Below, in pieces: positions 61,305-64,000 of a DNA stretch of 64,000 nt. Source of the DNA: Phytophthora sp. 'mugwort'. Lineage: Eukaryota > Oomycota > Peronosporomycetes > Peronosporales > Peronosporaceae. Each line of letters opens with the position of its first letter. Positions within the stretch are counted from its first letter, which is position 1. The translations under genes were made by a program, and so were the position numbers. Below the pieces are notes generated by a model. That model was not told where the DNA came from. It searched no databases and saw only the letters and a program-made list of their open reading frames with translations. The stretch is from contig JAUCEF010000006.1 in NCBI GenBank assembly GCA_033558025.1, positions 2,480,001 through 2,544,000 of the forward strand, read 5' to 3'.

Positions 61305-62889
61305 ATACTGTGTCCTGCTACGAGCGTCTCAACGCGCGCGCGATATTCCCCACTGATGAACCTACTCGAAAGGGAGAAGGGGGGGAGTAGGCGTCCGACA
61401 ACTGGCGTTTTGTATGGGGAGCTCCGGCCGCTGTCGCTCGAACACACGCGATCGCGGAATGAACCGGGTTTCTTTAGGCTTTGGGAGGAATTTTCAGTCT
61501 CTGCCGAGGGGCAGAAACGTATGGGGTGTAGCCGGGCCGAGACCCGGATGTCGCGTCGATGCGACAGGCTTTTCGATGCGGTTAACAGGAACAAACTATG
61601 CAAACCGAACGGAACCGCCTCGCTCCATTATGCCGACCCCTACAACCTCGTCTGATAGGCTATTTTAGTTGATCTAGATGCCATATTTACAGAAATACCC
61701 TGGAAAGCAATAACGGCACGCTTGATACCGAAATTCCCTGACGAAACGGAAAACGATCAGCAGTGCCTTCGTTGTGGTAATATCGACTGGCTAGTTAGCG
61801 ACTGGCGTAGGCGTCCAAAATCCGAGGAAAGGAAGTGAAAAAAAAAACTTCCGCGAGTTGAATATGTACAGTATGGGCAATGCGCGGTGGCAACGAGTCG
61901 TTGCCAACGACACAGGAAAAGGCGGCACAAATCATGGCCCACGATGGGGCGGCAGCAAACTACAGCGTCCCACGCCACGCCAGACACCACCACAAAAGCC
62001 TTTGACGCAAGTTAATCCGTTGTTCGTGCATGACCAGGTCGAGCCCATCGACACCATTTGCCGCCGGCGATAGCCTTAGCCCTCCGTCTGCGGCTGTTCA
62101 GCTGCTAAGGAAGACTATCCGAGCTCCATGTGTTGCGTGGATCAGATCGACCATCCGCTGGCATGCCACCGGATTTCGGCTCGAGCATCCTGTTGAGACC
62201 ACGCACAGACACTAGTGGTAACCAGCCTGGCTGGTGTTGTGTGGTTGGAGGGCAATGTGCGGCATTTCTACCCATTCGAAAGCCGCCCCCACTGGCCACA
62301 AAAGGCTCGTCGCATCGATCAGATTGTCATGCATCCATGCTTCTGTAAACTCACTCATGAGTATAAACTGTCTTCTTTTTTCGAGCACTCGAAACTACTT
62401 CAAAAGTATTGGATACCATTTGCATTGTGTATGAAGATATGCAAAGCTTGAATACTGGACTCGCTGCTCGTCAAAGTCCCTCGAAGTCGGACACACCCGC
62501 GCGTAACGCGACGCCACAATTACCTGTACATTGCTCTACCAGCGGAAGTATTAGAGGGAAGGAGGGAATGCACTGTGCTGTCGTCGGCAGGTGGCCCGCG
62601 CGCCACAACTTTGATGGGTCTGGGGGGCGGTGCAGGCAGCGCAGGTGGGTAAGGCCGTATACGACTGTCCCAAAGATCGCGGAGCTTGGGATTTGAGACG
62701 AAGATAATGCCGTCCTTATGCACTCCCCACTCATCCTTGCCCGCTCCGATGAATCAAAACGGGCAATCTAGTATCTCGCTCTCACGACTCATGACTTGGA
62801 AACTTCAACGAGTAGACAGCACAGAGTTTCCGGCGCTCTATCACATTTACACTGTAATTGTACCGTATATATATTGAACACCGGCGCGA
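61305..62889. other. Gene-free stretch between kinase and channel genes
   Basis: About 1.6 kb, including the AGC kinase promoter and the 3' flank of the channel gene. Scattered short frames occur on both strands (for example the minus-strand DGIIFVSNPKLRDLWDSR near 62690) without starts, splice support or recognised homology. They may be old transposon or gene debris. Confidence 0.35.
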
Positions 62890-64000
62890 TTAGGCCCTGA
62901 ACGTGACGGGGGGTGATACGAGCGCGGTTGCCTTGGCGGCGGGCACTAAGTGACGCACAATCTGCTCGAGCTTGCGGTCCAAGTCGTCCATTCTAGACTC
63001 CACTTTCTGTTCGACCAGCCGCAGTTGCCGCTCTAGCTGCTGCAACTGGAACGGGGAGCAACTACACGATGCGCTGGGGACCAACACGCGTTGCGATCTT
63101 CGATCGGTAAGCCCCAATAACCCCGTGGTGGCGCTGCTAACCGAGCTGGTGTCAACGCTGCCGGATGCTGTTCGAGCGACGTCTAATCTCGTACCAGGAA
63201 ATGTTTTGCTTTCTTCCAGTGCAGCGTTTTCCGTAATCGCCCCGAGCGAAAGTTTCTCTGTCCCCGAAGTGGAGAAAGTTGTGCCAGCCGCAGCTACTTC
63301 AGCCGCGGCGGCGACAGCAGCGACGATCTCATCCGTCGTTCCTCCAACTCCTTCATCTCCTTGAACTCCGTGATGTGGAAGGAGCCGCGACGAGTTGAGA
63401 AGACTCGACAGCCGCGGACGGAAATTGGCGAGGGCACGAGTTTTGTTGCGCAGCTTCTCCATGTTTTTATAGGCCTGAATGGTTTTCTTCATTTTGGCAT
63501 CAGCGAGTGCCGTCATCTTCTCCATGCGCTCGGGCCCATCGTCCTTCCACATGAGGCCAACGCGCTTGACGATAAGTTTTTTCATGGCGGTTGCAAACTC
63601 GGGAAACTCGACCAAGATTTTATCAAAACCTTCTCGAGCGAGAACGCAGAGTTCTGCCATGCACTCGGCTTTCACGCTGCGAGTTCGTTCGACCTCCATG
63701 ACCACGCCGATCTCGCCAAAAAAATCGCCCTCACTCAGCAAGATGAGCGTCTGGGACTCCTGTTTCTTGCAGCCGTTCGGTGGGAGCACCCGTACGATGC
63801 CCTTCACGATCATGAACAATTCCTTCCCAATCTCGCCTTCTTGGATGATAAAGTCGTCTGGCATATAAATGACCTGATGCAGCTGCATGCAGATCATGCC
63901 CAAGACAGCATCGGTGGCTAACTGGAAAAACGGAATCTTCTGCAAGTTGTCTTTAAACAGATAGATTGCGATTTGTCTGCGTAGTGTCATTGACATGCCC
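62890..64000 (-). CDS. Cyclic-nucleotide-binding ion channel, C-terminal part (5' end outside window)
   Basis: An open frame of 370 codons that continues past the right edge. It begins in the C-linker (MTLRRQIAIYLFKDNLQKIP) and passes into a cyclic-nucleotide-binding domain: VIYMPDDFIIQEGEIGKELF, then the phosphate-binding cassette GDFFGEIGVVMEVERTRSVK with the conserved Glu and Arg. After it come a basic helix (LIVKRVGLMW) and a Ser/Ala-rich tail with a closing coiled coil (LQQLERQLRLVEQKVESRMD). Voltage-gated potassium channels of the EAG/HCN type have this layout. Transmembrane segments are not in the window, so a CNBD protein without a pore cannot be excluded. Confidence 0.8.
   Translation of the reverse strand, partial: GMSMTLRRQIAIYLFKDNLQKIPFFQLATDAVLGMICMQLHQVIYMPDDFIIQEGEIGKELFMIVKGIVRVLPPNGCKKQESQTLILLSEGDFFGEIGVVMEVERTRSVKAECMAELCVLAREGFDKILVEFPEFATAMKKLIVKRVGLMWKDDGPERMEKMTALADAKMKKTIQAYKNMEKLRNKTRALANFRPRLSSLLNSSRLLPHHGVQGDEGVGGTTDEIVAAVAAAAEVAAAGTTFSTSGTEKLSLGAITENAALEESKTFPGTRLDVARTASGSVDTSSVSSATTGLLGLTDRRSQRVLVPSASCSCSPFQLQQLERQLRLVEQKVESRMDDLDRKLEQIVRHLVPAAKATALVSPPVTFRA

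Overview
The window is nuclear DNA of a filamentous, zoospore-forming eukaryote, and an oomycete of the Phytophthora type fits best. Genes are packed 100 to 300 bases apart on both strands. They are interrupted by short introns (about 50 to 90 bases) with GTRNGT-like donors, and the predicted proteins are typically eukaryotic. A centriole distal-appendage protein (CEP83-like) and a cyclic-nucleotide-binding channel fit a flagellated protist, and the degenerate L1-type retroelement and Mutator-like transposon fit an oomycete genome. I cannot name the species from sequence alone.

Left arm (1-31747), in order: U2 snRNP A' with an added SAP domain (-), a TLC-domain membrane protein (-), a disordered protein with PPG and Trp motifs (-), a Kelch protein (+), mitochondrial acetolactate synthase (+), glutaredoxin (-), a one-helix small membrane protein (+), the NatC subunit NAA35/MAK10 (-), casein kinase 2 beta (-), the urease accessory protein UreD (-), NAD kinase (+), a CEP83-like coiled-coil protein (-), the NOP2 rRNA methyltransferase (+), and REV3, the catalytic subunit of DNA polymerase zeta (-).

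Central island (about 31750-41600): a gene-poor stretch made of transposon remains. A decayed L1-type LINE runs left to right. A decayed Mutator-like transposase on the opposite strand splits it between the endonuclease-side and reverse-transcriptase-side segments. Further fragments with a helix-turn-helix lie to the right. A near-perfect 68-base inverted repeat sits inside the LINE.

Right arm (41609-64000): a tepsin-like AP-4 accessory protein (+), SMC5 (-), short-form tRNase Z (+), pyruvate kinase (-), a PH-domain protein (+), an unresolved small gene (-), a PYROXD2-like FAD oxidoreductase (+), an AGC kinase with PH and NTF2-like domains (-), and the C-terminal part of a cyclic-nucleotide-binding channel (-) that runs off the right edge.

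Most genes are housekeeping and there is no operon-like system. Several neighbours are divergent pairs with 100 to 250 bases between start codons (SMC5/tRNase Z, CEP83/NOP2, glutaredoxin/small membrane protein, pyruvate kinase/PH protein), which probably share promoters. The most unusual items are lineage-specific domain combinations (U2A' with SAP, PH-NTF2-AGC kinase), a small protein resembling a silencing adaptor, and the nested transposons. Exon joins given below were read by eye from splice signals and frame continuity, and have not been checked against transcripts.
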